Shown: one piece after another, positions 1 to 5,759 of the stretch
Numbering within the stretch: the stretch's first letter is position 1
Layout: every line of letters begins with the position of its first letter
Assembly: GCA_021796135.1 (NCBI GenBank)
Contig: JAJYOQ010000277.1
Coordinates: 1 to 5,759, forward strand
Origin: Bacteroidota bacterium
GTDB lineage: Bacteria; Bacteroidota; Ignavibacteria; Ignavibacteriales; Ignavibacteriaceae
Direction of reading: 5' to 3'
DNA: 5,759 nucleotides
Position numbers and translations under genes: made by a program
The notes under the pieces: generated by a model
Seen by the model: the letters and a program-made list of their open reading frames with translations, nothing else
Told to the model about the DNA's origin: nothing
Databases searched by the model: none

Positions 1-126
1 ACTTTTCTACAGATTTTAAGTATCTCGATTTTTGAAAAAAGCTCAATTTTAGGGCTTACAAACGATGTTGAATACGGATTCAAAGGCAGTGACCCTGGTA
101 ACCAATTGAATTTATTCAACTTATAA
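1..126 (+). CDS. IS4-family transposase, C-terminal end (5' part outside window)
   Basis: An open frame enters from the left edge and ends at TAA (124-126), giving 41 residues. It reads TFLQILSISIFEK near the start and NQLNLFNL at the very end. From memory, this pattern (a FLQILS...FEK helix, a short polar linker, then a terminal NQLxLFDL-like tail) is typical of DDE transposases of the IS4 superfamily, the DUF4372-containing type common in Bacteroidota and relatives. The DDE catalytic residues would lie upstream and cannot be seen, so whether the element is intact or a remnant is unknown. The enzyme would cut and join the ends of its own insertion sequence. The stop lies about 45 bases before a tRNA terminator, so the right end of the element must fall in 127-170. 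The call rests on motif recall, not an alignment. Confidence 0.72.
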   Translation, partial: TFLQILSISIFEKSSILGLTNDVEYGFKGSDPGNQLNLFNL

Positions 127-140
127 CTGGACAGTAGTGA
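1..140 (+). mobile_element. Right end of an IS4-type insertion sequence (boundary approximate)
   Basis: The transposase tail places the right-hand part of an insertion sequence at the left edge. The sequence ggacagtagtga (129-140), just after the stop codon, is a plausible terminal inverted repeat, because elements of this kind usually end within a few dozen bases of the transposase stop. The left end is outside the window, so neither the inverted repeat pair nor a target duplication can be confirmed. The element cannot extend past about 170, where the terminator of the neighbouring tRNA begins. Confidence 0.35.
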
Positions 141-160
141 TATATTCTTGTTTCCCGGTC

Positions 161-200
161 ATAAAAGAAAAAGCCCCTCAATCAATTGATTAAAGGGCTT
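161..200 (-). terminator. Intrinsic terminator of tRNA-Ser(CGA)
   Basis: Read on the minus strand, 200-171 folds into a 13-bp stem (outer arms AAGCCC and GGGCTT, inner arms built on the palindrome AATCAATTGATT) with an AATT loop and two G-T wobble pairs. A T-rich run, TTTCTTTTAT, follows at 170-161. It begins five bases after the tRNA 3' end. On the plus strand no T-run follows the hairpin, so it acts in the minus direction and does not serve the transposase gene. Confidence 0.85.
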
Positions 201-205
201 CATTG

Positions 206-292
206 CGGAGAGACAGGGATTCGAACCCTGGAAGGACTTACATCCTTAACGGTTTTCGAGACCGTCCCATTCAACCACTCTGGCATCTCTCC
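206..292 (-). tRNA. tRNA-Ser, anticodon CGA
   Basis: On the minus strand the 87-nt gene starts GGAGAGA (292-286) and closes with TCTCTCC (213-207) plus discriminator G (206), giving a perfect 7-bp acceptor stem. The anticodon stem ACGGT/ACCGT encloses the loop CTCGAAA, with anticodon CGA at 258-256, reading the serine codon UCG. A long variable arm, AAGGA/TCCTT, and the T arm CAGGG-TTCGAAT-CCCTG follow, as expected of a class II serine tRNA with the usual G discriminator. The 3' CCA is not encoded (CAA follows G206), so it must be added by CCA nucleotidyltransferase. A strong terminator follows at once. Confidence 0.97.
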
Positions 293-436
293 GAATTAAA
301 ATAATTTAACATCTCACTACTCAAATTAATAATAATCTAAGACTAAATGAATATTTACTTGTAAATTATTAAAATTCATTATTAAGAAAAATTACTGAAT
401 TATAATTTTTCTCCTGCAATATCTAAACTCTCAACC

Positions 437-468
437 TTTGGTTAAGAATAACTTAATATTTATATTTG
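437..468 (+). promoter_or_regulatory. Bacteroidetes-like promoter ahead of tRNA-Ser(GGA)
   Basis: TTTG at 437-440 is followed after 20 bases by TATATTTG at 461-468. This matches the Bacteroidetes housekeeping promoter (-33 TTTG, -7 TAnnTTTG, spacing about 19-21) at every defined position. The same site also fits a sigma-70 reading (TTGGTT, 17 bases, TATATT). Transcription would begin near 475, leaving a leader of roughly 70 bases before tRNA-Ser(GGA). The rest of the 293-547 gap is AT-rich with no other signal that I recognise. AT-rich DNA yields such matches by chance, so confidence is moderate. Confidence 0.45.
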
Positions 469-547
469 TTTTCATTTTATGAAAAGAAATGGGTGTTATT
501 CAGCTAAAAACCAATTATTTCCTTGCTGGATGTAATAAATAAACTTC

Positions 548-634
548 GGAAAGATGCAGGAGTGGTTTAACTGGCACGCCTGGAAAGCGTGTGTGCCTTC
601 ACGGGTACCGAGAGTTCGAATCTCTCTCTTTCCG
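548..634 (+). tRNA. tRNA-Ser, anticodon GGA
   Basis: This 87-nt gene begins GGAAAGA (548-554) and pairs with TCTTTCC (627-633), followed by discriminator G (634). The anticodon stem CACGC/GCGTG encloses CTGGAAA, with anticodon GGA at 582-584, reading serine codons UCC and UCU. The long variable arm (GTGCC/GGTAC with one G-T pair) and the T arm GAGAG-TTCGAAT-CTCTC are as expected for tRNA-Ser. CCA is not encoded. It diverges from tRNA-Ser(CGA), and the two share the acceptor and D-arm pattern but differ in the anticodon and variable arms. No convincing terminator follows, so the transcript may run on toward the gene at 753. Confidence 0.97.
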
Positions 635-681
635 CTGATATACTGTATCTCGTTATTGCCTTGCTATTTACGCAGTATTTC

Positions 682-709
682 TTGAATTTTGTATTAGCTT
701 AAATATATT
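682..709 (+). promoter_or_regulatory. Possible promoter of the small ORF and MATE unit
   Basis: TTGAAT (682-687), 16 bases, then TATATT (704-709) resembles a sigma-70 promoter. Read the Bacteroidetes way, TTG (682-684) and TATATTTT (704-711) sit 19 bases apart with one mismatch to TAnnTTTG. Transcription would start near 716, about 35 bases before the first start codon. The surroundings are very T-rich, so a chance match is quite possible. Confidence 0.35.
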
Positions 710-752
710 TTTATTTTTCGCTGGTTAGGAATAATCGAAAGGAGAATATTTA

Positions 753-998
753 ATGCGAATTTTAATTAGAGTTTCTATTTTTTTTAGTTTGCTTTTTTTA
801 TTCGGTGGACTTTTTTTAGTCGGTATTTTCCATAAAGATAATACCCTTACTAGTAACGATATAGCATATTATAATTCTCTTCAAGCACGACGGTTTACTA
901 TTAAGCAAATTGATAGTATAAGCGCATCATCCAATTATAACTTTACAGCTGCTAGCGGTTCTGTTACATCTACTGTTGTTCCTAATAACAAAATGTGA
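753..998 (+). CDS. Small membrane-anchored protein of unknown function
   Basis: This ORF encodes 81 residues that I do not recognise. The start is well supported: an ATG eight bases after AAAGGAG (738-744), the best ribosome binding site in the window. Residues 1-6 (MRILIR) are basic and are followed by a hydrophobic helix at about 7-27, either a signal anchor or an uncleaved signal peptide, so the remainder probably faces the periplasm or outside. Residues 28-81 are polar and rich in Ser, Thr and Asn, with no cysteines and no visible catalytic motif. It lies 118 bases after tRNA-Ser(GGA) and heads the plus-strand group that ends with the MATE transporter. The frame closes again soon after its TGA, so a simple in-frame read-through product is not supported. 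It could be a genuine small protein or the 5' remnant of a longer, decayed exported protein. Confidence 0.55.
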   Translation: MRILIRVSIFFSLLFLFGGLFLVGIFHKDNTLTSNDIAYYNSLQARRFTIKQIDSISASSNYNFTAASGSVTSTVVPNNKM

Positions 999-1212
999 AA
1001 TCTATATTTGCTTTTGCAAGTTTGTAGAACCAAATTTATCTGTTTCAATCCTAATATTTAATTATCCTCTCGTTATTATTCCTTTATATTTAATCCAATT
1101 AGTTTTATTATTCGGACTTTTAGATTATCATGAGTTTTCAAAAGTTGTTTTATTAACTTATTATCAAGTGATTTATCAAAATGATTTTATTTTATATAAG
1201 TTTCATATATAA
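976..1212 (+). CDS. Doubtful hydrophobic ORF overlapping the upstream small gene
   Basis: If translated from TTG, this would give 78 residues of no recognisable family, rich in Leu, Ile, Phe and Tyr, with a possible membrane helix at residues 24-48. In favour: the frame is open from 922 to the TAA at 1210-1212 (97 codons) in very AT-rich DNA, where about one codon in fourteen should be a stop by chance, and its stop lies eight bases before the MATE start. Against: it has no Shine-Dalgarno sequence, starts with TTG, overlaps the preceding ORF by 23 bases, and a T-rich stretch (about half T) naturally spells such hydrophobic strings. It may be real, a fragment of a decayed gene, or an accident. 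If it is not real, 999-1220 is non-coding with nothing else that I recognise. Confidence 0.22.
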   Translation: MFLITKCEIYICFCKFVEPNLSVSILIFNYPLVIIPLYLIQLVLLFGLLDYHEFSKVVLLTYYQVIYQNDFILYKFHI

Positions 1213-1220
1213 ATAAATAT

Positions 1221-2567
1221 TTGTTGCAATTGCAAAGTGTTAAAGAACATATTATAAGTACTATAAAACTAGCTTATCCGGTTAGCATAGGGCAATTCGG
1301 ATTTATTCTGATGGGTGTTGTGGACAGTATAATGGTTGGAGGACTGGGTGCTTCCTCTTTGGCTGCAGCGTCTCTTGCTAATGGTCTATTTATTCTTATC
1401 TTAATTATAGGTATTGGTGTTTCTTATGCAGTTAGTCCGCTTGTCGCAATTGCTATAGGGTCTAATAAATCTTCTGAATGTGAATCAATATTCAAGCAAT
1501 CTTTATTTATTAACTTCATTCTCAGCCTTATCTTATTCGTGTTAACCTTTTACCTATCTGTTTTTATCAGATATCTTGATGAACCAGCAGGCGTTGCGGA
1601 TTTAGCTATTTCTTATACAAGAATACTAGGTTTTTCAATTCTGCCTGTAATGCTTTTTCAAACATATAAACAATTTATCGAAGGATTATCTTTCACTCGC
1701 CCAGCCATGTTTATAACGATTATAGCTAATGTGATTAATTGGTTTATGAACTGGACATTAATCTACGGAAAGTTTGGCTTTCCAAAATTGGGGTTGAATG
1801 GATCAGGATGGGCTACTTTTTCATCAAGACTTTTCATGGGAATTGTAATTTTTCTATTTGTTATCAAATCTAAAAAGTTTCGCAATTATAATGTTTCTCT
1901 TAAATTTAGGAAAATTGATTTAAAGATTATCAAAAAAATATTAAATATTGGTCTACCAAGCGCATTTCAATATGTGTTTGAAGTTGGAGCTTTTACCTTT
2001 GCTATCGTCATGGTCGGCTGGTTGGGCACTAAACAATTGGCGGCTCACCAAATTGCTATCAATCTTGCCACAATTTCTTATATGATAATCTTAGGTATTT
2101 CAAGCGCAGGGGCTATAAGAGTCGGGAATGCTTTGGGTAAACAAGATATAAGGGAAGTAAGAAGAGCAGGTTTTAGTGCTATCGGTTTGGGAGCAGGATT
2201 AATGGGATGCTTTGGTATTGCTTTTATCTTTCTAAAAAATATTCTTCCAATGATTTATATCAATGACCCTGAAGTAATATCCATAGCTTCAAATTTGCTA
2301 ATTATTGCGGGTATTTTCCAAATATCAGATGGTACTCAGGCTGTCAGTATTGGAGTATTAAGGGGATTGACTGATGTCAAAGTACCTACGATTATAACAT
2401 TTTTGGCATATTGGGTTATAGCTTTACCAATTGGATATTATCTCGGATTTACACTCCACTTGAAAGTCGTTGGCGTATGGATAGGTTTGCTCTTAGGACT
2501 TATTACAGCTGCTTTATTACTGAGCCAACGCTTTAATAAAAAAAGTAAAAATCTTTCAATTGTTTGA
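1221..2567 (+). CDS. MATE family efflux transporter, NorM type
   Basis: This is a 448-residue inner-membrane antiporter with twelve predicted helices in two homologous halves, the usual MATE architecture and length. It should export cationic drugs or metabolites in exchange for Na+ or H+. Helix 1 carries GVVDSIMVGGLG (32-43), the first half has a YKQFIEGLSFTRPAM motif (149-163), and helix 8 leads into IRVGNALG (299-306). Asp35, Glu254 (in FEVGAF) and Asp370 (in QISDGTQ) match Asp36, Glu255 and Asp371 of Vibrio cholerae NorM, its proposed cation site, with a constant offset of one; this comparison is from memory. The start is uncertain: no ATG or GTG lies near the expected N-terminus, only TTG at 1221, 1224 and 1230, with an AT-rich leader and no Shine-Dalgarno sequence. 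The family core begins at about residue 7 (VKEHIISTIKLA), so nothing essential is missing. The substrate cannot be deduced. It converges with the S9 peptidase gene, 13 bases apart. Confidence 0.93.
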   Translation: MLQLQSVKEHIISTIKLAYPVSIGQFGFILMGVVDSIMVGGLGASSLAAASLANGLFILILIIGIGVSYAVSPLVAIAIGSNKSSECESIFKQSLFINFILSLILFVLTFYLSVFIRYLDEPAGVADLAISYTRILGFSILPVMLFQTYKQFIEGLSFTRPAMFITIIANVINWFMNWTLIYGKFGFPKLGLNGSGWATFSSRLFMGIVIFLFVIKSKKFRNYNVSLKFRKIDLKIIKKILNIGLPSAFQYVFEVGAFTFAIVMVGWLGTKQLAAHQIAINLATISYMIILGISSAGAIRVGNALGKQDIREVRRAGFSAIGLGAGLMGCFGIAFIFLKNILPMIYINDPEVISIASNLLIIAGIFQISDGTQAVSIGVLRGLTDVKVPTIITFLAYWVIALPIGYYLGFTLHLKVVGVWIGLLLGLITAALLLSQRFNKKSKNLSIV

Positions 2568-2580
2568 TAATTAATAATTT

Positions 2581-4737
2581 TTATTTACTATCAATTAAAA
2601 AATCTTTAAAATATGTAGTTATTTTATCATACAAATGATAAGTATCTATTCCTCTAACACCATGTTCTTGTCCGGGATATACAAAATAATCAACAGGAAT
2701 TCCTAAGTCGGCACATTTTTTTATAAACATTAGATCATGCTGCCACACGACTATAGGGTCCGAGGTCCCATGTATCATTAATAATTTTCCTTTTAAGTTC
2801 TTTGCATAGTTCAATAAGTTTGATTTTTTGTAACCTTCAGGATTCTGAACGGGAGTGTCCATATATCGTTCTGTGTACATAACTTCATAATATTCCCAGT
2901 TTATTACTGAACCGCCTGCTACGGCTACTTTGAACAAACCCGGAGTACGAGTCATGAGGGAAGTGGTCATGAAACCTCCAAAACTCCAGCCAAATACTCC
3001 TAATTTTGTCGTATCTACATAATTAAGTGACTTTAAGAAATTTACTCCAAGCTGTTGGTCTTGAATTTCATTTGTACCAAGATTTCTAAATGTTACCTGC
3101 TCAAATGCTAATCCTCGGTTTGCTGAACCTCTATTATCAAGTGTGAATACTATATAACCATGTTCAGACATATAATTAAGCCATAAACCTGCGCCGCCTA
3201 GCCAGCTATCGGTAATTAACTGTATTCCCGGACCGCCATATACATAAACTAAAGTAGGATATTTTTTGGTTGAATCAAATTGTGCAGGAAGTATCATACG
3301 ACAATATAAATCAAAACCGTCTTTACTTTTTAATTTAAAGATATTAGTTTTTCCTATGGCATATTCTTTCAGCGGGTCCGGAGAAGTTAATAGGGAAGTT
3401 AGGATTTTCCCTTTATTATTTAAAACCTGTAATTTATTAGGAATAGTTAAGCTGCTGTAACGGTCAATAAAAAAATCACCTTCATCATTAATTGTAATTG
3501 CGTGAACTCCAGATTCATTTGTCAATCGTAATTTCTTTCCTGAATCTAAATTGACGGAATATAAATTTCTTTCTAATGGGCTTTCCTCTGTCGAAGTATA
3601 AAAAAGATTGTCACCTTCTTTATCAAACCCTATGTAGTCCGTTACTTCCCAGTTTCCTTTATTTAGTTCACTAATAAGTTTTCCTTGAGTGTTGTATAGA
3701 TAAAAATGGTTCCAGCCATCTCTACGGGATAGCCAAAGGAATTCATCAGGGTGATTCTTAACGAAAAATAATCCATTTAATGGCTGAACATATTTCTCAT
3801 TTCTCTCTTCAAATAAGGTCGAAACTGAATCACCTGTTGAAACAGTGTATTTAATTTCTTCTAGATGATTTTGATCTCTATTTAATATCCCGATATAGAT
3901 GTATTTTTCTGACGGATCCCATGTTATACCTGTTAGGTAATGATCAGTATTGTTACCGGTTTTAAGGAAGATTGTCTTGCCCGTTTTTATATTATAGACA
4001 CCTAGAGTAACTTTTTCACTTGTCATTCCTGCCATTGGGTATTTAATATTTTCCACTTTCGCAGGTCTATAAGATATGTCTACTATTGGATAATCAGATA
4101 CTTTTGATTGGTCTTTCCTGTAAAAGGCAATATAGTTGTTTTTCGGTGACCAGAATGTTCCCTTAAAAATTCCAAATTCATTTCTTGAAACATATTGTCC
4201 GTTTAAGATCCCTTGGTTTAGATCGTCTGTTATTTGAATTTGTTTATTATTGAGAGCAATAAACAAATTATTGCCAATTGTGTAAGCTATATGTTTATTA
4301 TCACCAATATCAATATTTCCAGCACTATCTCTTACGCTATTTAAATAAGATATTGATTTATCTTTTACATTATATAAGAACAATGAATCACCGTCCCAAA
4401 ATCGAAATGAATCTACTGATTCCCAATCAATTTTTGGGAAAGATCTAAATGAAGAAGAATTAATTCCTATAATTTTATTATTGAAATCATTAAGTGATAT
4501 TATCTGTTTCTCAGAATTTGTTTTGAAGTCTTTACTAATTAGGTTTTCAGAATCATCATTTTTACTAATAAATGTTACTTCATCTGAATTAGGACGAAAG
4601 TCTAACTGGCGTAAGGTCTTAGGATAATACTTATAAGCATCTGTTGTCACATCTCTCAAAGTTAACAGCTTTGATTGTCCAAATAACACTATTGAATATA
4701 TTGTAATTAGACTAATTGTTTTTTTTAAATGATTCAT
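2581..4737 (-). CDS. Exported S9 peptidase, PtpA/DPP IV type (prolyl tripeptidyl peptidase-like)
   Basis: The 718-residue serine exopeptidase begins with a signal peptide (residues 1 to about 20; basic MNHLKK, then a hydrophobic core), so it acts outside the cytoplasm. A DPP IV-type beta-propeller (about 80-460) precedes an alpha/beta-hydrolase domain (about 470-716). The catalytic triad is Ser585 (GWSFGG), Asp660 (HGTSD) and His692 (EHG); YVYGGP (498-503) carries the likely oxyanion tyrosine. As I recall P. gingivalis PtpA (Ser603, Asp678, His710, Glu205, Glu636), all five residues have counterparts here shifted by exactly 18, including Glu187 (in NEFGI) and Glu618 (in YEVMY), which would bind the substrate N-terminus. 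Shared stretches such as SRRDGWNH and KGTFWSPK support the match. It probably releases Xaa-Xaa-Pro tripeptides; dipeptidyl activity remains possible. The ATG follows AAGGA (4747-4743) by five bases. It lies 62 bases downstream of the aminotransferase, on the same strand. I see no C-terminal secretion domain. Confidence 0.93.
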   Translation of the reverse strand: MNHLKKTISLITIYSIVLFGQSKLLTLRDVTTDAYKYYPKTLRQLDFRPNSDEVTFISKNDDSENLISKDFKTNSEKQIISLNDFNNKIIGINSSSFRSFPKIDWESVDSFRFWDGDSLFLYNVKDKSISYLNSVRDSAGNIDIGDNKHIAYTIGNNLFIALNNKQIQITDDLNQGILNGQYVSRNEFGIFKGTFWSPKNNYIAFYRKDQSKVSDYPIVDISYRPAKVENIKYPMAGMTSEKVTLGVYNIKTGKTIFLKTGNNTDHYLTGITWDPSEKYIYIGILNRDQNHLEEIKYTVSTGDSVSTLFEERNEKYVQPLNGLFFVKNHPDEFLWLSRRDGWNHFYLYNTQGKLISELNKGNWEVTDYIGFDKEGDNLFYTSTEESPLERNLYSVNLDSGKKLRLTNESGVHAITINDEGDFFIDRYSSLTIPNKLQVLNNKGKILTSLLTSPDPLKEYAIGKTNIFKLKSKDGFDLYCRMILPAQFDSTKKYPTLVYVYGGPGIQLITDSWLGGAGLWLNYMSEHGYIVFTLDNRGSANRGLAFEQVTFRNLGTNEIQDQQLGVNFLKSLNYVDTTKLGVFGWSFGGFMTTSLMTRTPGLFKVAVAGGSVINWEYYEVMYTERYMDTPVQNPEGYKKSNLLNYAKNLKGKLLMIHGTSDPIVVWQHDLMFIKKCADLGIPVDYFVYPGQEHGVRGIDTYHLYDKITTYFKDFLIDSK

Positions 4738-4742
4738 TTTAT

Positions 4743-4747
4743 TCCTT
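4743..4747 (-). promoter_or_regulatory. Ribosome binding site of the S9 peptidase gene
   Basis: AAGGA on the minus strand, within AAAAGGAAT, lies five bases before the ATG at 4737-4735. It supports this start over any later Met and puts the signal peptide right at the N-terminus. The 4738-4799 gap holds no convincing promoter or terminator, which is compatible with co-transcription from the aminotransferase gene. Confidence 0.7.
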
Positions 4748-4799
4748 TTCTATTTCAATCTTTATGATTTAAGATTCAAAATCTAAGATGATAAAAAAC

Positions 4800-5759
4800 T
4801 TATCTGCTCATAATTTTCTTTATGTTTCTAACTGCTTGTTTAATCCTCTGATCATTTTCTACCATAGAAATTCTTAAATAGCCTTCTCCATATTCACCGA
4901 AGGCCACTCCCGGAGATGTGACAACTTCTGCTTCATCCAATAACATTTTAGCAAATTTCAAGGAACCCATCTCACTGAATTTTTTCGGTATCTCTGCCCA
5001 AACAAACATACTAGCCTTGGGTTTTGTTACATTCCATCCGATGCTATTTAAACCGTCAACTAATACATCCCTCCTTTTGGTATAAACTTCCGCTATCTCT
5101 TTTGTCACCGAATTTGGAGAATCTAAAGCTGAAATAGCTGCTACTTGAATTGGTGTGAAAATTCCGTAATCATAAAAACTTTTTAACTTTGCTAATGCTT
5201 TGCAAATCGAAGCATTCCCGACGCAAAAACCAACTCTCCATCCAGCCATATTATAGCTTTTTGACATCGTAAAAAATTCTACAGCGACCTCCTTAGCACC
5301 GGGAACCTGAAGTATGCTTGGAACTTTAGTTCCGTCAAAAACTATATCGCTATATGCCATGTCATGAACAATAATCATATTGGATTTTTTTGCAAAAGCT
5401 ACAATTTCTTTTAAGTAATCAAGGTCAACAACTGCCGTTGTTGGATTTGCAGGGAAATTGAGAATTAGCATTTTGGGCTGCGGCCACATATCTCGTGTTA
5501 TTAATGATATATCAGGAATAAAATTATTTTCTTTACTTAGCGGTATAGAGATAACATTTGCGCCAGCTGCAATAACTCCGTAAATGTGAATAGGATAGGT
5601 TGGATTAGGAACAAGAACAACATCGCCTGAATCTAATGTTGCTAGGCAAAGATGGGCGAGCCCTTCTTTGCTGCCAATAGTTGCTACAGCCTCAGTTTCT
5701 GGATCAATATCGACATCAAAATCACGTTTATATTTTCTTGAAATTGACCTGGGAATGGG
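4800..5759 (-). CDS. alaC: Alanine aminotransferase AlaC-like, PLP-dependent class I/II (N-terminus beyond window)
   Basis: The frame is open from the right edge to the stop at 4802-4800, giving 319 visible residues; about 75-80 N-terminal residues lie outside. The Met at 5489-5487 is internal, because family sequence continues upstream of it without a stop. Numbered from the edge, visible motifs are TIGSKEGLAHL (27-37), PNPTYPIHIYG (51-61), NFPANPT with the cofactor-contacting Asn105, VHDMAY with Asp133 (pyridine nitrogen) and Tyr136, SKSYNMAGWR with the PLP-binding Lys167, and YLRIS with Arg296, the expected substrate-carboxylate arginine. From memory, the sequence follows E. coli AlaC (YfdZ) closely, including GSKEGLAHL, AVEFFT and KSYNMAGWR. 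It should interconvert alanine plus 2-oxoglutarate with pyruvate plus glutamate in the cytoplasm. A related LL-diaminopimelate or broad-range aminotransferase cannot be excluded. It precedes the S9 peptidase gene and may share its transcript; its own promoter is out of view. Confidence 0.9.
   Translation of the reverse strand, partial: PIPRSISRKYKRDFDVDIDPETEAVATIGSKEGLAHLCLATLDSGDVVLVPNPTYPIHIYGVIAAGANVISIPLSKENNFIPDISLITRDMWPQPKMLILNFPANPTTAVVDLDYLKEIVAFAKKSNMIIVHDMAYSDIVFDGTKVPSILQVPGAKEVAVEFFTMSKSYNMAGWRVGFCVGNASICKALAKLKSFYDYGIFTPIQVAAISALDSPNSVTKEIAEVYTKRRDVLVDGLNSIGWNVTKPKASMFVWAEIPKKFSEMGSLKFAKMLLDEAEVVTSPGVAFGEYGEGYLRISMVENDQRIKQAVRNIKKIMSR

Noticed and set aside
127..292. tRNA-Ser(CGA) as an attachment site for an integrative element
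   Set aside because: There is no repeat of the tRNA 3' end elsewhere in the window and no integrase gene; IS4-type elements do not need tRNA targets.
635..680. Terminator after tRNA-Ser(GGA)
   Set aside because: The only inverted repeat (GATA...TATC) is 4 bp long and is not followed by a T-run.
2555..2615. Shared bidirectional terminator between the converging MATE and peptidase genes
   Set aside because: Inverted AT-only segments (around TTTGATA and TATCAA) pair only imperfectly, with no G+C-rich stem, so no terminator can be supported.
3266..3460. 64-codon plus-strand ORF
   Set aside because: It lies wholly antisense to the well-supported S9 peptidase gene, has no recognisable protein features and no convincing ribosome binding site; it is a shadow of the real frame.
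4772..4784. Small hairpin (AGATT-CAA-AATCT) between the aminotransferase and peptidase genes
   Set aside because: It is only a 5-bp AT-rich stem without a following T-run; such repeats are expected by chance in this composition.
4800..5489. Aminotransferase starting at the Met at 5489
   Set aside because: Upstream translation stays open to the window edge and includes the family motifs GSKEGLAHL and PNPTYPIHIYG, so this Met is internal and the gene is cut by the window.

Overview
The window is AT-rich (roughly one third G+C) and looks like chromosome from the Bacteroidota/Chlorobiota/Ignavibacteriota (FCB) group. Three things point there: the S9 peptidase closely resembles the Porphyromonas gingivalis prolyl tripeptidyl peptidase PtpA, the transposase tail is of a type common in that group, and one promoter-like site fits the Bacteroidetes consensus (TTTG, 20 bases, TAnnTTTG). 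Clear Shine-Dalgarno sequences before two genes would suit Ignavibacteriota or Chlorobiota at least as well as classical Bacteroidetes. This placement is an inference and no genus is offered.

Left part (1-752): the last 41 codons of an IS4-type transposase enter from the left edge. Two serine tRNA genes follow, transcribed away from each other: tRNA-Ser(CGA) on the minus strand, with a very good intrinsic terminator between it and the insertion sequence, and tRNA-Ser(GGA) on the plus strand. The 255 bases between them hold a Bacteroidetes-like promoter and nothing else that I recognise.

Middle (753-2567, plus strand): a small membrane-anchored protein of unknown function with a strong ribosome binding site, a doubtful overlapping ORF that starts with TTG, and a full-length MATE (NorM-type) multidrug/cation antiporter that also appears to start with TTG. 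The three could form one transcription unit in which only the first gene has a recognisable ribosome binding site.

Right part (2581-5759, minus strand): an AlaC-type alanine aminotransferase, cut by the right window edge at its N-terminus, lies 62 bases upstream of an exported S9 peptidase of the PtpA/DPP IV type. The peptidase keeps the catalytic triad and both N-terminus-binding glutamates of PtpA, so it probably removes tripeptides ending in proline from peptides outside the cytoplasm. The aminotransferase interconverts alanine and pyruvate with 2-oxoglutarate/glutamate. They may be co-transcribed as peptide and amino-acid metabolism genes. The MATE and peptidase genes converge with a 13-base gap.

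I found no CRISPR array, defence locus or new multi-gene system. The least explained part is the short-ORF region at 753-1220.
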